Source: Rhodococcus maanshanensis NBRC 100610 (GTDB lineage Bacteria > Actinomycetota > Actinomycetes > Mycobacteriales > Mycobacteriaceae). Taken from it: a DNA stretch of 64,000 nt. The stretch spans positions 1 through 64,000 of the forward strand of contig NZ_BCXA01000012.1 of the NCBI RefSeq assembly GCF_001894865.1, written 5' to 3'. Numbering within the stretch: the stretch's first letter is position 1; each line of letters opens with the position of its first letter. Shown here piece by piece: positions 50,136-58,727 of this stretch. A model generated the notes under the pieces. It worked only from the letters and a program-made list of their open reading frames with translations. It did not search any database and was not told where the DNA came from. The translations under genes and the position numbers were made by a program.

Positions 50136-51287
50136 ATGGATGAGGTGGTGCGCTTCACCTATAGGCTGCGGCCTGGTGTGGTGGCGCAGCGTGCTCTGAC
50201 AGCAGAGTGGCATCGGTGCCGGTTTTTGTGGAACGAGGCTGTCCACCAGCAGAGGTTGGGCGGCAAGCTGACCTTTGGGAACTTGAGCAAACTCCTCACG
50301 GCAGCTCGCTCGTGTAATGGATGGTTGCGGGAGGGATCGCAGGTCGCGCAGCAGCAGATGTTGCGTAATTATGCTCGCGCCCTCGACCACTCGTTCACAG
50401 TTAAAGGGTGCGGCCGGCCGACGTTCAAACCCCGCAAGAAAACCTTGCCGTCGTTGGAATTCACGCGGCGAGGGTTCCGGATTCGCGACGGCCGGTTGGT
50501 CCTGCCGAAGGGCGTCAGTGTTCCGGTGGTGTGGTCTCGGGAGTTGCCATCCGATCCGTCCAGCGTGCGCATCAGCTGTGATTCGCTCGGACACTGGTAC
50601 GCCTCGTTCGTCGTCCGCCGCAATGTCCCGCCCGCGCCTGAGGCTAACGGTGGGATCGGTATCGACTGGGGTGTGAGTACTACAGCGACGACCACCGAGA
50701 CCAAGTTTGATCTGCCGTATCTCGGACACCGCAAACACTGCGCTGCTGAACTCGCCAAGGCCCAACGGAGAATGGCGCGTCGCCACAGCGGGAAACGCGG
50801 CCTGCAGTCCAACGGGTACCAGCGTGCCAAACGAGGCGCCGCGAAGCTGCACAAGAAGGCGGTCCGCCAGACCGAGCACGACAGCCGGATGTGGGCGAAA
50901 CGGGTGGTCGAGCGCCATGACCTGATAGCGGTGGAGGACTTCAAGCCGAGATTCCTGGCGAAGTCGACGATGGCGCGCAAGGCTGCGGACGCGGCTATCG
51001 GCGCGGCGAAGCGTGAGCTGATCAAGCGTGGCGTGCGGGCTGGCCGGAAGGTGGTGTTGGTGCAGCCCGCCTACACGAGCATGACGTGCAGCCAGTGTTT
51101 TGCGAGAATCAAGCGACTCGAACTGTGCGAGAGAACCTTCCGGTGCCCTGGGTGCGGTTTCACCGCAGGTCGGGATCGGAACGCTGCCAGGGTGATTCTG
51201 GCTGTGGCAGAACGCGGCCACATCAGTGTCGACGACGTGAGACAAGCGGATCACCTCCTTCGGGTGGGTGGTTCAGTTGCGGTCTGA
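50136..51287 (+). CDS. tnpB: TnpB RNA-guided nuclease (OrfB), copy 2
   Basis: A 383 aa TnpB. RuvC residues Asp (GIDWGVSTT), Glu (AVEDFKPRFL) and Asp (AGRDRNAA) are intact, and the zinc ribbon is CSQC...CPGC. The ATG at 50136 gives the same N-terminus as copy 1 (MDEVVRFTYRLRPGV). It differs from copy 1 by many substitutions across its length, so the two are diverged insertions, not a recent duplication. No frame breaks. Confidence 0.9.
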   Translation: MDEVVRFTYRLRPGVVAQRALTAEWHRCRFLWNEAVHQQRLGGKLTFGNLSKLLTAARSCNGWLREGSQVAQQQMLRNYARALDHSFTVKGCGRPTFKPRKKTLPSLEFTRRGFRIRDGRLVLPKGVSVPVVWSRELPSDPSSVRISCDSLGHWYASFVVRRNVPPAPEANGGIGIDWGVSTTATTTETKFDLPYLGHRKHCAAELAKAQRRMARRHSGKRGLQSNGYQRAKRGAAKLHKKAVRQTEHDSRMWAKRVVERHDLIAVEDFKPRFLAKSTMARKAADAAIGAAKRELIKRGVRAGRKVVLVQPAYTSMTCSQCFARIKRLELCERTFRCPGCGFTAGRDRNAARVILAVAERGHISVDDVRQADHLLRVGGSVAV

Positions 51288-51296
51288 GCTGGAAGT

Positions 51297-51324
51297 CTCC
51301 TGCCTTAGGTAGGAGAAGCGTTAA
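51297..51324 (+). other. Right-end hairpin of TnpB element 2 (probable guide-RNA scaffold 3' end)
   Basis: CTCCTGCC-TTA-GGTAGGAG followed by AAGCGTTAA. Compared with copy 1, stem bases have changed while pairing is kept. The adjacent host sequence GTCGCCCGTGCC would be the guide. Inferred from the superfamily. Confidence 0.5.
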
Positions 51325-51372
51325 GTCGCCCGTGCCCTCTTTCGGTGATCGCTGGGGCGCTATTCGCGCCTT

Positions 51373-51388
51373 TGTGAGGGTAGTCACA
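51373..51388. promoter_or_regulatory. Perfect Crp site TGTGA-N6-TCACA
   Basis: An exact match to the mycobacterial Crp/GlxR consensus (spacer GGGTAG). It lies in the original acs-dppA intergenic region, now 1.3 kb from the acs ATG owing to the TnpB insertion and about 340 bp from dppA. A binding protein (Crp) is encoded at 37655. Binding is inferred from the consensus. Confidence 0.7.
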
Positions 51389-51406
51389 TGTCCCGGCGGG
51401 CGCATC

Positions 51407-51424
51407 GTTGCAGGCGCTTGCAAC
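51407..51424. promoter_or_regulatory. Palindrome GTTGCA-N6-TGCAAC
   Basis: Perfect 6-bp arms in the acs-dppA intergenic region, 18 bp after the Crp site. The TTGCA half-site recalls motifs of acetate-responsive regulators, but this is only suggestive. The remaining 290 bp to dppA contain a GC-rich hairpin (CCGCGCG/CGCGCGG) and no gene. Confidence 0.45.
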
Positions 51425-51713
51425 CCTCGGATCTGCGGCGATCGGTCGTCTCCGCACGACCGACGGTCTAGGTAAGCGACGAACGGTCCTGACAGGGGGA
51501 CAGGCCGCGCGCGACCGCGCGGTGACCGATCGTTCCGCCAGGTATCCGAGGCGTTGCAATTGCCCGACGACTTGGTCCCGACCGAGACAATCGCCAGACA
51601 CCCGGACGCCCGGTGGTTACTCTTCGCGGCATCCACGGTCGGCCGCGTGCGCGCCGCGCCCACCCGGCGCGGGCGACGTCGGCGTCTTGGTGTGAACGAA
51701 CAGGAGGCGACTC

Positions 51714-53321
51714 TTGAAGTTCCACAGGTTGACCGCACTGACAGCGCTCGCGCTGTCCGGGGTGCTGGTGCTGTCCGCGTGCTCGTCGACCTCCGACGGA
51801 GGCAGCGACATGGTCACGGCCAACGGAAGCGAACCCCAGAACCCGCTGATCCCGACCAACACGAACGAGAACGGCGGCGGACGCATCGTCGACCGCCTCT
51901 TCGCCGGACTGGAGTCCTACGATGCGCGGGGCAACATCCAGCACGAGGTGGCCCAGTCGATCGAGACCACGGATTCGAAGTCGTTCGTGATCAAGATCGA
52001 ACCCGACTGGACGTTCACCGACGGGACACCGGTCACCGCGAAGTCGTTCGTGGACGCCTGGAACTACGGCGCGCTCTCGACGAACGCCCAGCTGCAGTCC
52101 AGTTTCTTCGAGCCGATCGTCGGCTACGACGAGGTCGCAGCCGGCCCGCCGACCGCGCAGACGATGTCCGGGCTCAAGATCGTCGACGACACCACCTTCA
52201 CCGTGGACCTCAAGCAGCCGACCGCGGACTTCCGGCTGCGGCTCGGCTTCACGCCGTTCTATCCGCTGCCCGAGGTGGCGTTCCTCGACATGGCGGCGTT
52301 CGGTGAGCGGCCGGTCGGAAACGGCCCCTACGAGTTCGCGGCCGGCGACGCGTGGCAGCACAACGTCAGGCTGGACCTGGTGCCGAACCCCGACTACCGC
52401 GGCAACCGGACCCCGAACAACGGCGGCATGAGCTTCGTCTTCTACAGCTCGCTCGACACCGCCTACGCGGATCTGCAGGCAGGCAATCTCGACGTCCTCG
52501 ACACCGTCCCGGAGAGCGCAATGAGCACCTTCAGGGCTGACCTCGGTGACCGCGCCCTCGAGGCCCCGACCGCGCAGAACGGGCAGATCGGCATCCCGGG
52601 AAACCTGCCGCACTTCGCCGGGCCGGAGGGCGGTCTGCGCAGGCAGGCACTGTCGCGGGCGATCGACCGCGGGCAGATCACCCAGCAGATATTCCAGGGC
52701 CTGCGCACGCCTGCGCGCGATTTCACGGCGAGCTCGCTGCCCGGGTTCAACGCGAACCTGCCCGGCGTCCTTGCGCTCGAGTACGACGCGGAGGCCGCGA
52801 AGGCGCTGTGGGCGCAGGCCGACTCCCTCTCCCCGTGGAGCGGCCGGTTCGAGATCGCCTACAACTCCGACGGCGGACACCAGGCGTGGGTCGATGCGGC
52901 CGCCAACAGCATCAGGAACACGCTTGGTATCGACGCGGTCGGCGCGCCGTATCCGACGTTCAAGCAGATCAGGACCGAGATCACGAACCGGACCATCGGG
53001 TCGGCGTTCCGGTCGGGCTGGCAAGGCGACTACCCATCGATCCTCGAGTTCCTCGAGCCGCAGTTCGTGACCGGTGCCGGCTCGAACGACGAGGACTACT
53101 CGAACCCGGCGTTCGACGACCTGGTCCGCAGGGCCGAGGCCGCAACCGGACAGGAGGAGTCGTTCGCGCTCGCCGGGCAGGCGCAGGAGATCCTGCTCCG
53201 TGACCTGCCCGTGCTCCCGCTGTGGGACTACATCGCGGCCGCCGGACACTCCGAGGCGGTGAGCGAGGTGCAGATCAGCTGGAACGGCCTGCCCATGTAC
53301 GAGGCGATCAAGAAGTCCTGA
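51714..53321 (+). CDS. dppA: Peptide ABC transporter substrate-binding lipoprotein
   Basis: A 535 aa SBP_bac_5 protein. Residues 1-24 are a lipoprotein signal ending in the lipobox LSAC (Cys 23). Family blocks: DWTFTDGTPVTAKSFVDAWNYG (about 97-118) and NPDYRGNRTPNNGG near 220-233. The start is TTG 51714, six bases after AGGAGG. It binds di- or oligopeptides outside the membrane. First gene of dppABCD, matching Rv3666c-Rv3663c beside acs. Confidence 0.92.
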   Translation: MKFHRLTALTALALSGVLVLSACSSTSDGGSDMVTANGSEPQNPLIPTNTNENGGGRIVDRLFAGLESYDARGNIQHEVAQSIETTDSKSFVIKIEPDWTFTDGTPVTAKSFVDAWNYGALSTNAQLQSSFFEPIVGYDEVAAGPPTAQTMSGLKIVDDTTFTVDLKQPTADFRLRLGFTPFYPLPEVAFLDMAAFGERPVGNGPYEFAAGDAWQHNVRLDLVPNPDYRGNRTPNNGGMSFVFYSSLDTAYADLQAGNLDVLDTVPESAMSTFRADLGDRALEAPTAQNGQIGIPGNLPHFAGPEGGLRRQALSRAIDRGQITQQIFQGLRTPARDFTASSLPGFNANLPGVLALEYDAEAAKALWAQADSLSPWSGRFEIAYNSDGGHQAWVDAAANSIRNTLGIDAVGAPYPTFKQIRTEITNRTIGSAFRSGWQGDYPSILEFLEPQFVTGAGSNDEDYSNPAFDDLVRRAEAATGQEESFALAGQAQEILLRDLPVLPLWDYIAAAGHSEAVSEVQISWNGLPMYEAIKKS

Positions 53322-53354
53322 CGCCGCGCCGCGCGGCCGGAAGGAAGTGACCTG

Positions 53355-54281
53355 GTGGGGTGGTACATCGGGCGGAGACTGCTGCAGATGATCCCCGTGT
53401 TCATCGGGGCGACGCTGCTCATCTACGCGATGGTGTTCCTGATCCCGGGCGACCCCGTACAGGCGCTCGCGGGCGACAAGCCGCTCAGCCCCGCGGTGGC
53501 GGACCAGCTTCGCGAGCGATACCACCTCGACCGGCCCTTCGTCGTGCAGTACCTGCTCTACCTCAAAGGCATCTTCACCCTCGACTTCGGCACCTCGTTC
53601 TCCGGCCAGCCGGTGCGGGACGTGCTGGCCAGGGCCTTCCCGGTCACGATCAGGCTCGCGTTCATGGCGATCGTCATCGAGGCCGTGTTCGGCATCTTCT
53701 TCGGTGTCATCGCAGGCCTGCGCAAGGGCAGGGCGTTCGACGCGACCCTGCTGGTGCTCAGCCTCCTCATCATCGCGGTGCCGGTCTTCGTGATCGGCTT
53801 CCTCGCCCAGTTCTTCCTCGGCGTGAAGTGGGGGATCGCGCCGGTCACCGTCGGTGCCGATGCCGGCTTCTCGAGGCTCCTGGTGCCCGCCTTCGTGCTC
53901 GGCCTGGTGTCCTTCGCGTACGTGCTGCGGCTGACCAGGACGTCCGTGGCGGAGAACAAGGACGCCGATCACGTCCGTACCGCCACCGCCAAGGGATTGA
54001 GTCGTCGCCGCGTGGTGGCGGTGCACATCCTGCGCAACTCGCTGATCCCGGTGGTGACCTTCCTCGGCGCCGACCTGGGAGCGCTGATGGCGGGCGCGAT
54101 CGTCACCGAGGGCATCTTCAACATCAACGGCGTCGGCGGCACGATCTACCAGGCGGTGATCCGAGGCGAGGCCCCAACCGTCGTGTCCTTCGTGACGGTG
54201 CTGGTGGTCGTGTTCCTGGTCGCCAACCTGCTCGTGGACCTGCTGTATGCCGCGCTCGACCCGAGGATTCGCTATGCCTGA
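53355..54281 (+). CDS. dppB: Peptide ABC transporter permease
   Basis: A 308 aa permease with six transmembrane helices. The N-terminal MGWYIGRRLLQMIPVFIGAT and LDRPFVVQYLLYLKGIFTLDFGTS are DppB/OppB signatures. The EAA motif region is DADHVRTATAKGLSRRRVV (about 210-228). GTG 53355 with GGAAGTGA upstream. Overlaps dppC by 8 bp. Confidence 0.92.
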   Translation: MGWYIGRRLLQMIPVFIGATLLIYAMVFLIPGDPVQALAGDKPLSPAVADQLRERYHLDRPFVVQYLLYLKGIFTLDFGTSFSGQPVRDVLARAFPVTIRLAFMAIVIEAVFGIFFGVIAGLRKGRAFDATLLVLSLLIIAVPVFVIGFLAQFFLGVKWGIAPVTVGADAGFSRLLVPAFVLGLVSFAYVLRLTRTSVAENKDADHVRTATAKGLSRRRVVAVHILRNSLIPVVTFLGADLGALMAGAIVTEGIFNINGVGGTIYQAVIRGEAPTVVSFVTVLVVVFLVANLLVDLLYAALDPRIRYA

Positions 54282-55251
54282 TGCGGACCTCCCCGCGGTA
54301 CCCGATCGCGCATCCTCCGAGGCGCGAGCGGGGCAGGGCTACTTCGTCGCAGGACCCGAGGAGGTGGAGGTGCTCGGCATCGATCGGCTCGACGAGGCCT
54401 CGCCGCCCACCAGCATGTGGCGCGATGCCTGGCGCGGGCTGCGGCGCAACCCGATGTTCCTCGTCTCGACCCTGCTCATCCTCTTCGTCCTCCTGGTCGT
54501 TGCCGTTCCCGGACTGTTCACCGGTCAGGACCCGCGAATGTGTCTGGGGGAGAACAGCATGCGGGGACCGGGGTCTGGGCATCCGTTCGGGTTCGACCTG
54601 CAGGGCTGCGACATCTTCGCCCGCACCGTGTACGGCGCGCGGGCCTCGGTGCTCACCGGCGTCGGCGCGACCGCGATCTTCCTGCTCATCGGAGGCACCG
54701 TCGGTGCCCTCGCAGGCTTCTACGGCGGCCGACTCGACGCGGTCGTCTCCCGGATCACCGACGTCTTCTTCGGCATCCCACTCATCCTCGCCGCGATCGT
54801 GATGATGCAGCTGTTCCGGAACCGGAGCATCTGGACGGTGATGCTGATCCTGGCGCTGTTCGCCTGGCCGCACGTGGCCAGAATTGCGCGGGGCTCGGTC
54901 ATCGCGGTGCGCGGCAGCGACTTTGTGCTCGCGGCGACGGCGTTGGGCGTCTCCCGGTTCCGCATCCTGCTGCGGCACGTGCTCCCCAACGCGAGCGGTC
55001 CGGTGATCGTGGTGACGACGATCTGGCTCGGCGTCTTCATCGTCACCGAGGCGACGCTGTCCTACCTGGGCATCGGGCTGCCGACGACCGTGGTGTCGTG
55101 GGGCGGGGACATCAGCACGGGGCAGAGCAGGCTGCGGTCCGGTTCGGGGATCATCTTCTACCCCGCCGCGGCCCTTGCGGTGACGGTCCTCGGCTTCATC
55201 ATGCTCGGCGACGCCCTGCGTGATGCGCTGGATCCGAAGGCGAGGAAGTGA
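54274..55251 (+). CDS. dppC: Peptide ABC transporter permease
   Basis: A 325 aa permease of the OppC/DppC type, with a longer hydrophilic N-terminus (about 60 aa) and six helices. The EAA loop VRGSDFVLAATALGVSRFRILLRHVLPNASGPV (about 210-242) contacts the ATPase. ATG 54274 overlaps dppB. Its final TGA shares a base with the dppD ATG. The permease pairs with DppB. Confidence 0.92.
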   Translation: MPDADLPAVPDRASSEARAGQGYFVAGPEEVEVLGIDRLDEASPPTSMWRDAWRGLRRNPMFLVSTLLILFVLLVVAVPGLFTGQDPRMCLGENSMRGPGSGHPFGFDLQGCDIFARTVYGARASVLTGVGATAIFLLIGGTVGALAGFYGGRLDAVVSRITDVFFGIPLILAAIVMMQLFRNRSIWTVMLILALFAWPHVARIARGSVIAVRGSDFVLAATALGVSRFRILLRHVLPNASGPVIVVTTIWLGVFIVTEATLSYLGIGLPTTVVSWGGDISTGQSRLRSGSGIIFYPAAALAVTVLGFIMLGDALRDALDPKARK

Positions 55252-56948
55252 TGAGAGACGAACCGCCTCCGCTGCTCGAACTCCGCGACCTGAGCGTCGA
55301 CTTCCGCTCCGGCGGTCGCGCCGTACCCGCGGTGCGCGGGGTGAGCCTGACCGCCTACCCGGGCCAGACCGTGGCGATCGTGGGGGAGTCGGGCTCGGGC
55401 AAGTCGACCGTGGCACACGCCATCATCGATCTGCTGCCGGGCACCGGGAAGGTCACCTCGGGGCAGATCCGCTTCGACGGCCGGGACCTGGTCGGGGCCA
55501 CGAAGGCGGACATGGTGGCGCTGCGCGGGCGCGGCATCGGGCTGGTTCCCCAGGAGCCGATATCGAACCTGAATCCCGTGTGGAAGATTGGCTTTCAGAT
55601 CGCGGAAACCCTGGCGGCCAACGGGATCGCGAAGGGGAAGGCGGCAAGGGCGCGGGCCGTCGAGCTGCTGGCCGAGGCGGGCATGCCCGACGCGGGGCGT
55701 CGGGTCGATCAGTATCCGCACGAGTTCTCGGGCGGTATGTGCCAACGTGCGCTCATCGCCATCGGGCTCTCCTGCCGACCTAAGCTGCTCATCGCGGACG
55801 AACCGACCTCCGCACTTGACGTGACGGTGCAGCGGCAGATCCTCGACCATCTCGCCGGGCTCACCGGTGAACTCGGCACGGCGGTGCTGCTGATCACCCA
55901 CGACCTGGGCCTGGCGGCGGAACGGGCCGAGCATCTGGTGGTGATGTATCGCGGCCGGGTCGTCGAGTCCGGGCCCGCCCGGCAGATCCTTCGCGATCCG
56001 CGGCACGAGTACACCAGGAAACTGGTATCCGCCGCGCCGTCCCTGTCCTCGCAGCAACTCGAGCCCGTCAGGGCCCGCGCGCGGGCTCGGTCGCGCGCGA
56101 TCCCGGTGACCGGCCAGGCGGCGGCGGACGACGGGACCGGGACGGGCGGCGGTGACGTGCTGGTGGCCTCGAACCTGGTCAAGAGGTTCAGGATCCGGGG
56201 CGGCGCGCCGTGGCGGCATGCCGACTTCACGGCCGTCGACACCGTGTCCTTCCGTCTCGAGCGCGGCACCACGACGGCGATCGTCGGGGAGTCCGGATCG
56301 GGTAAATCGACTGTGGCGCAGATGGTTCTGGGTCTGACGAAGCCGACCTCGGGAACCGTCACGTTCGAGGGTCGCGACCTGGCGGAGTTCGACGCGAAGG
56401 CCACCTTCGCGTTCCGGCGCCAGGTGCAGCCGATCTTCCAGAATCCCTACGGGTCGCTCGACCCGATGTACTCGATCTACCGCACCCTCGAGGAGCCGTT
56501 GCGCACCCACCGGGTGGGGGACAGGGGCGAGCGCGAGCTGATCGTGCGCGACCTGCTCGAGCGGGTGTCGCTGCCGAGCTCGGTGCTGCGGCGATACCCC
56601 AACGAACTCTCCGGTGGCCAGCGGCAACGGGTGGCGATCGCGCGGGCGCTGGCTTTGCGGCCGGAGGTGCTCGTCTGCGACGAGGCGGTCTCATCGCTGG
56701 ACGTGCTCGTGCAGGCGCAGATCCTGGACCTGCTCGGCGACCTGCAGGCCCAACTCGGCCTGTCTTACGTGTTCATCTCGCACGATCTGGCGGTGGTGCG
56801 GCAGATCGCCGACGACGTGGTGGTGATGAGCCAGGGCCGGGTGGTCGAGGCAGCCACGACGGTGGAGGTGTTCGACAACCCACAGCACGACTACACCAGG
56901 AAGCTGCTCGAGGCCATCCCCGGCCGCGACCTCGTGCGGGGTGTCTGA
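55251..56948 (+). CDS. dppD: Fused two-domain peptide ABC transporter ATPase
   Basis: A 565 aa protein with two complete ATPase domains in one chain, corresponding to DppD plus DppF. First domain: Walker A GESGSGKST (about 45), signature FSGGMCQRA, Walker B LLIADEPTSAL. Second domain: Walker A GESGSGKST (about 350), LSGGQRQRV, VLVCDEAVSSL. Each has a C-terminal oligopeptide/dipeptide HY...YTRKL tail. It may also start at GTG 55248. Fused ATPases of this kind are usual for actinobacterial DppD. Confidence 0.92.
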   Translation: MRDEPPPLLELRDLSVDFRSGGRAVPAVRGVSLTAYPGQTVAIVGESGSGKSTVAHAIIDLLPGTGKVTSGQIRFDGRDLVGATKADMVALRGRGIGLVPQEPISNLNPVWKIGFQIAETLAANGIAKGKAARARAVELLAEAGMPDAGRRVDQYPHEFSGGMCQRALIAIGLSCRPKLLIADEPTSALDVTVQRQILDHLAGLTGELGTAVLLITHDLGLAAERAEHLVVMYRGRVVESGPARQILRDPRHEYTRKLVSAAPSLSSQQLEPVRARARARSRAIPVTGQAAADDGTGTGGGDVLVASNLVKRFRIRGGAPWRHADFTAVDTVSFRLERGTTTAIVGESGSGKSTVAQMVLGLTKPTSGTVTFEGRDLAEFDAKATFAFRRQVQPIFQNPYGSLDPMYSIYRTLEEPLRTHRVGDRGERELIVRDLLERVSLPSSVLRRYPNELSGGQRQRVAIARALALRPEVLVCDEAVSSLDVLVQAQILDLLGDLQAQLGLSYVFISHDLAVVRQIADDVVVMSQGRVVEAATTVEVFDNPQHDYTRKLLEAIPGRDLVRGV

Positions 56949-56997
56949 GGCCGCGGAACGGCCCGGCTCGAGCCCGAGCACGTGGTTCAGTGGGGGG

Positions 56998-57459
56998 ATG
57001 GATCAGCATCTGAGCGTGCTCACCCTCGGCGTCGTCGATCTGGCTCGATCGCACGCGTTCTACGTCGGGGGTCTTGGGTGGAGGCCGACGCTGTACGTCG
57101 AGGGCGAGGTGCTGTTCCTCCAGGTCGGACCCGGCATCGTGCTCTCGCTGTGGTCGGTCGACGAGATGACTCAGGAGGCCGGGCCGACGGCGCCCGTCGA
57201 GGGTGAGCAGGGCCGGGCCCCCATCACCCTCGGTCACAACGTCGGCAGCCAGGGGGAGGTCGACGAGGTCCTCGCGACCGCGGCACGAGCGGGCGGAACG
57301 GTCCTGGTGCCGGGCGCCCGGCGGGCGTGGGGTGGGTACAGCGGGTACTTCACCGATCCCGACGGCTACCGCTGGGAGATCGCGTACAACCCGGGTCTGG
57401 TGGTGCACGAGGACGGCCGCGTCGCCTTCGGGGAGGCCGACCCCGAAGGTGCGGGGTGA
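56998..57459 (+). CDS. VOC-family protein
   Basis: A 153 aa VOC protein. MDQHLSVLTLGVVDLARSHAFYVGGLGWRP opens the fold and FTDPDGYRWEIAYNP (about 118-132), with Glu, closes it. ATG 56998 follows a GGGGGG run. Probably a lactoylglutathione-lyase-like or resistance protein of unknown substrate. It lies between dppD and the Fic-like gene and may be an insertion relative to the mycobacterial order. Confidence 0.85.
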   Translation: MDQHLSVLTLGVVDLARSHAFYVGGLGWRPTLYVEGEVLFLQVGPGIVLSLWSVDEMTQEAGPTAPVEGEQGRAPITLGHNVGSQGEVDEVLATAARAGGTVLVPGARRAWGGYSGYFTDPDGYRWEIAYNPGLVVHEDGRVAFGEADPEGAG

Positions 57460-57527
57460 CCGCTCGCGGAGCCGCCCGGCCTCCTCGCGCGCGGGACCGA
57501 TAGCGGCGCCGGGTAGCGTTGAGCAGC

Positions 57528-58280
57528 GTGAACGACCCCTTGCAGCCCCTGGTGGACCTGCCCGGCGTGCGCGAGGCCGCCGACCGGGCACGCGATGCGC
57601 TCGGCGACGTGCACCGGCACAAGACGAATCGCCGCGGCTGGCCGACGACGGCGGCCGAGGCCGCCATCCGGGCCGCGCGGGCGTCGGCGTCCATCGACGG
57701 GGGCAGCACCGAACTGCCCGCCGAGGGCCAGGAGGGCGACCCGATCCTGGCCGGCGCGCTGCGGGTGGCTCAGGCCATCGACGGTGACGCGCTCACCATC
57801 ATGGTGCCGACCTGGCAGCGGGCGCCGCTCCAGGCACTGGCCCGGCTGCACCTGCTCGCGGCGGCCGACCTCGTCACCGACCAGTCCACGTTGGGCCGAC
57901 CGCGGACGGACCCAGGGGTGGCCGAGCGACTCGACGGTCTCGCGCAGTTGGTGACCGGCGGAACGAAGGCGCCCGCTCCTGTCCTCGCGGCCGTGGTGCA
58001 CGGGGAGTTGTTGTCGCTGGCTCCGTTCGGCACCGCCGACGGCATCGTCGCCAGGGCCGCGTCCCGGCTGGTGGCGGCATCGACCGGGCTGGATCCCCAC
58101 AATCTGGGTGTGCCCGAGGTGAGTTGGCTGCGGCGGCAGCAGGCGTATCGCGACGGTGTCAAGGGCTTCGCGTCGGGAACCCCGGAGGGTGTCGGCAGCT
58201 GGGTGATCCTGTGCTGCGGCGCGATGGAGGCCGGGGCGAGGGAGGCCACGTCGATCGCGGACGCGGCGGCCGCGGGCTGA
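57528..58280 (+). CDS. Degenerate Fic-like protein (Rv3662c-type)
   Basis: A 250 aa protein. The block LAAVVHGELLSLAPFGTADGIVARAASRL (about 163-191) aligns by pattern to the Fic motif HPFxxGNGRxxR but lacks the catalytic His and the GNGR form. HKTNRRGWPTTAAEAAIRAARASASIDGG near 25-53 resembles the inhibitory/N-terminal helix region of Fic proteins. AMPylation activity is thus unlikely. It holds the position of Rv3662c, upstream of the Rv3661 homologue. GTG 57528 is chosen for the conserved start VNDPLQ; TTG 57519 is possible. Confidence 0.75.
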   Translation: MNDPLQPLVDLPGVREAADRARDALGDVHRHKTNRRGWPTTAAEAAIRAARASASIDGGSTELPAEGQEGDPILAGALRVAQAIDGDALTIMVPTWQRAPLQALARLHLLAAADLVTDQSTLGRPRTDPGVAERLDGLAQLVTGGTKAPAPVLAAVVHGELLSLAPFGTADGIVARAASRLVAASTGLDPHNLGVPEVSWLRRQQAYRDGVKGFASGTPEGVGSWVILCCGAMEAGAREATSIADAAAAG

Positions 58281-58411
58281 TCCGATCGGGGGCGGACTTC
58301 GTCTGCGGCGCAACGGCACTGGGCTCGATGCGTCAACGGCCCCGGACGCAATGCGAGCGGCGCTGCCGACTCTCGTCGACTTCGCCGCCCGCTAGCACGG
58401 ATCGCCGGGTT

Positions 58412-58651
58412 ACCAAGCGTGCTTGGTGGGTTGTGTGTCCGGCCTCGGCGTAGGCTCGAGCATCGTCAGTTCGCCTCTGCAACTCGTGCAAGGTCCTCGC
58501 TGCCGAATGTTCGAGTCACGCAGGCCCACAACGCTGCTGCCCTTATAGTGGCTTGCGGCTCCGCGTGGGTGCCTGGTGTCCGTGCTGGGACTTTGCGGCC
58601 GGGAGACCGATCCTTCTCTTCCGGGTCGACCTTGGCCTGCCGTTCATCCGT
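58412..58651 (-). ncRNA. Probable Ms1/MTS2823-type RNA (RNA-polymerase-binding sRNA)
   Basis: The 447-bp gap between the Rv3662c and Rv3661 homologues contains no convincing gene. In mycobacteria this gap holds MTS2823/Ms1, an abundant RNA that binds core RNA polymerase and is read in the same direction as Rv3661. On the minus strand a promoter TTGAAG-N17-TACAAA (58686-58658) would start transcription near 58651. A perfect ACCAAGC-AC-GCTTGGT hairpin lies at 58412-58427. The boundaries, and identity, rest on position and promoter only. The true 3' end may lie further left. Confidence 0.5.
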
Positions 58652-58727
58652 AACTCCTTTGTACCCTGTGACAGCACTCGCTTCAAGGGGTTCGGACACC
58701 TGGATTGATACCAGTCTTCGGGGTCTG

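Larger units (their letters stand above)
50029..51324 (+). mobile_element. Lone-TnpB element (IS1341-like), copy 2
   Basis: A 1296-bp element, closely similar to the copy at 24091. Left flank GGTCAT, left end from GTGTTTGGCGCGG, folded as GGCGC/GCGCC with inner ACTCC/GGAGT. The right end is AGGAGAAGCGTTAA after a hairpin at 51297-51315 (CTCCTGCC-TTA-GGTAGGAG, with one G.U pair). No TnpA, no target duplication. Insertion point is exactly 5' of the acs start codon. Confidence 0.85.

Noticed and set aside
51468-54026. 852-codon open frame on the - strand
   Set aside because: Antisense to dppA and dppB, both with complete family signatures; composition is that of a shadow frame.
58466-58699. 77-codon frame on the - strand in the Rv3661-Rv3662c gap
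   Set aside because: No RBS, unlike any known protein, and the gap is where the Ms1 RNA is expected.
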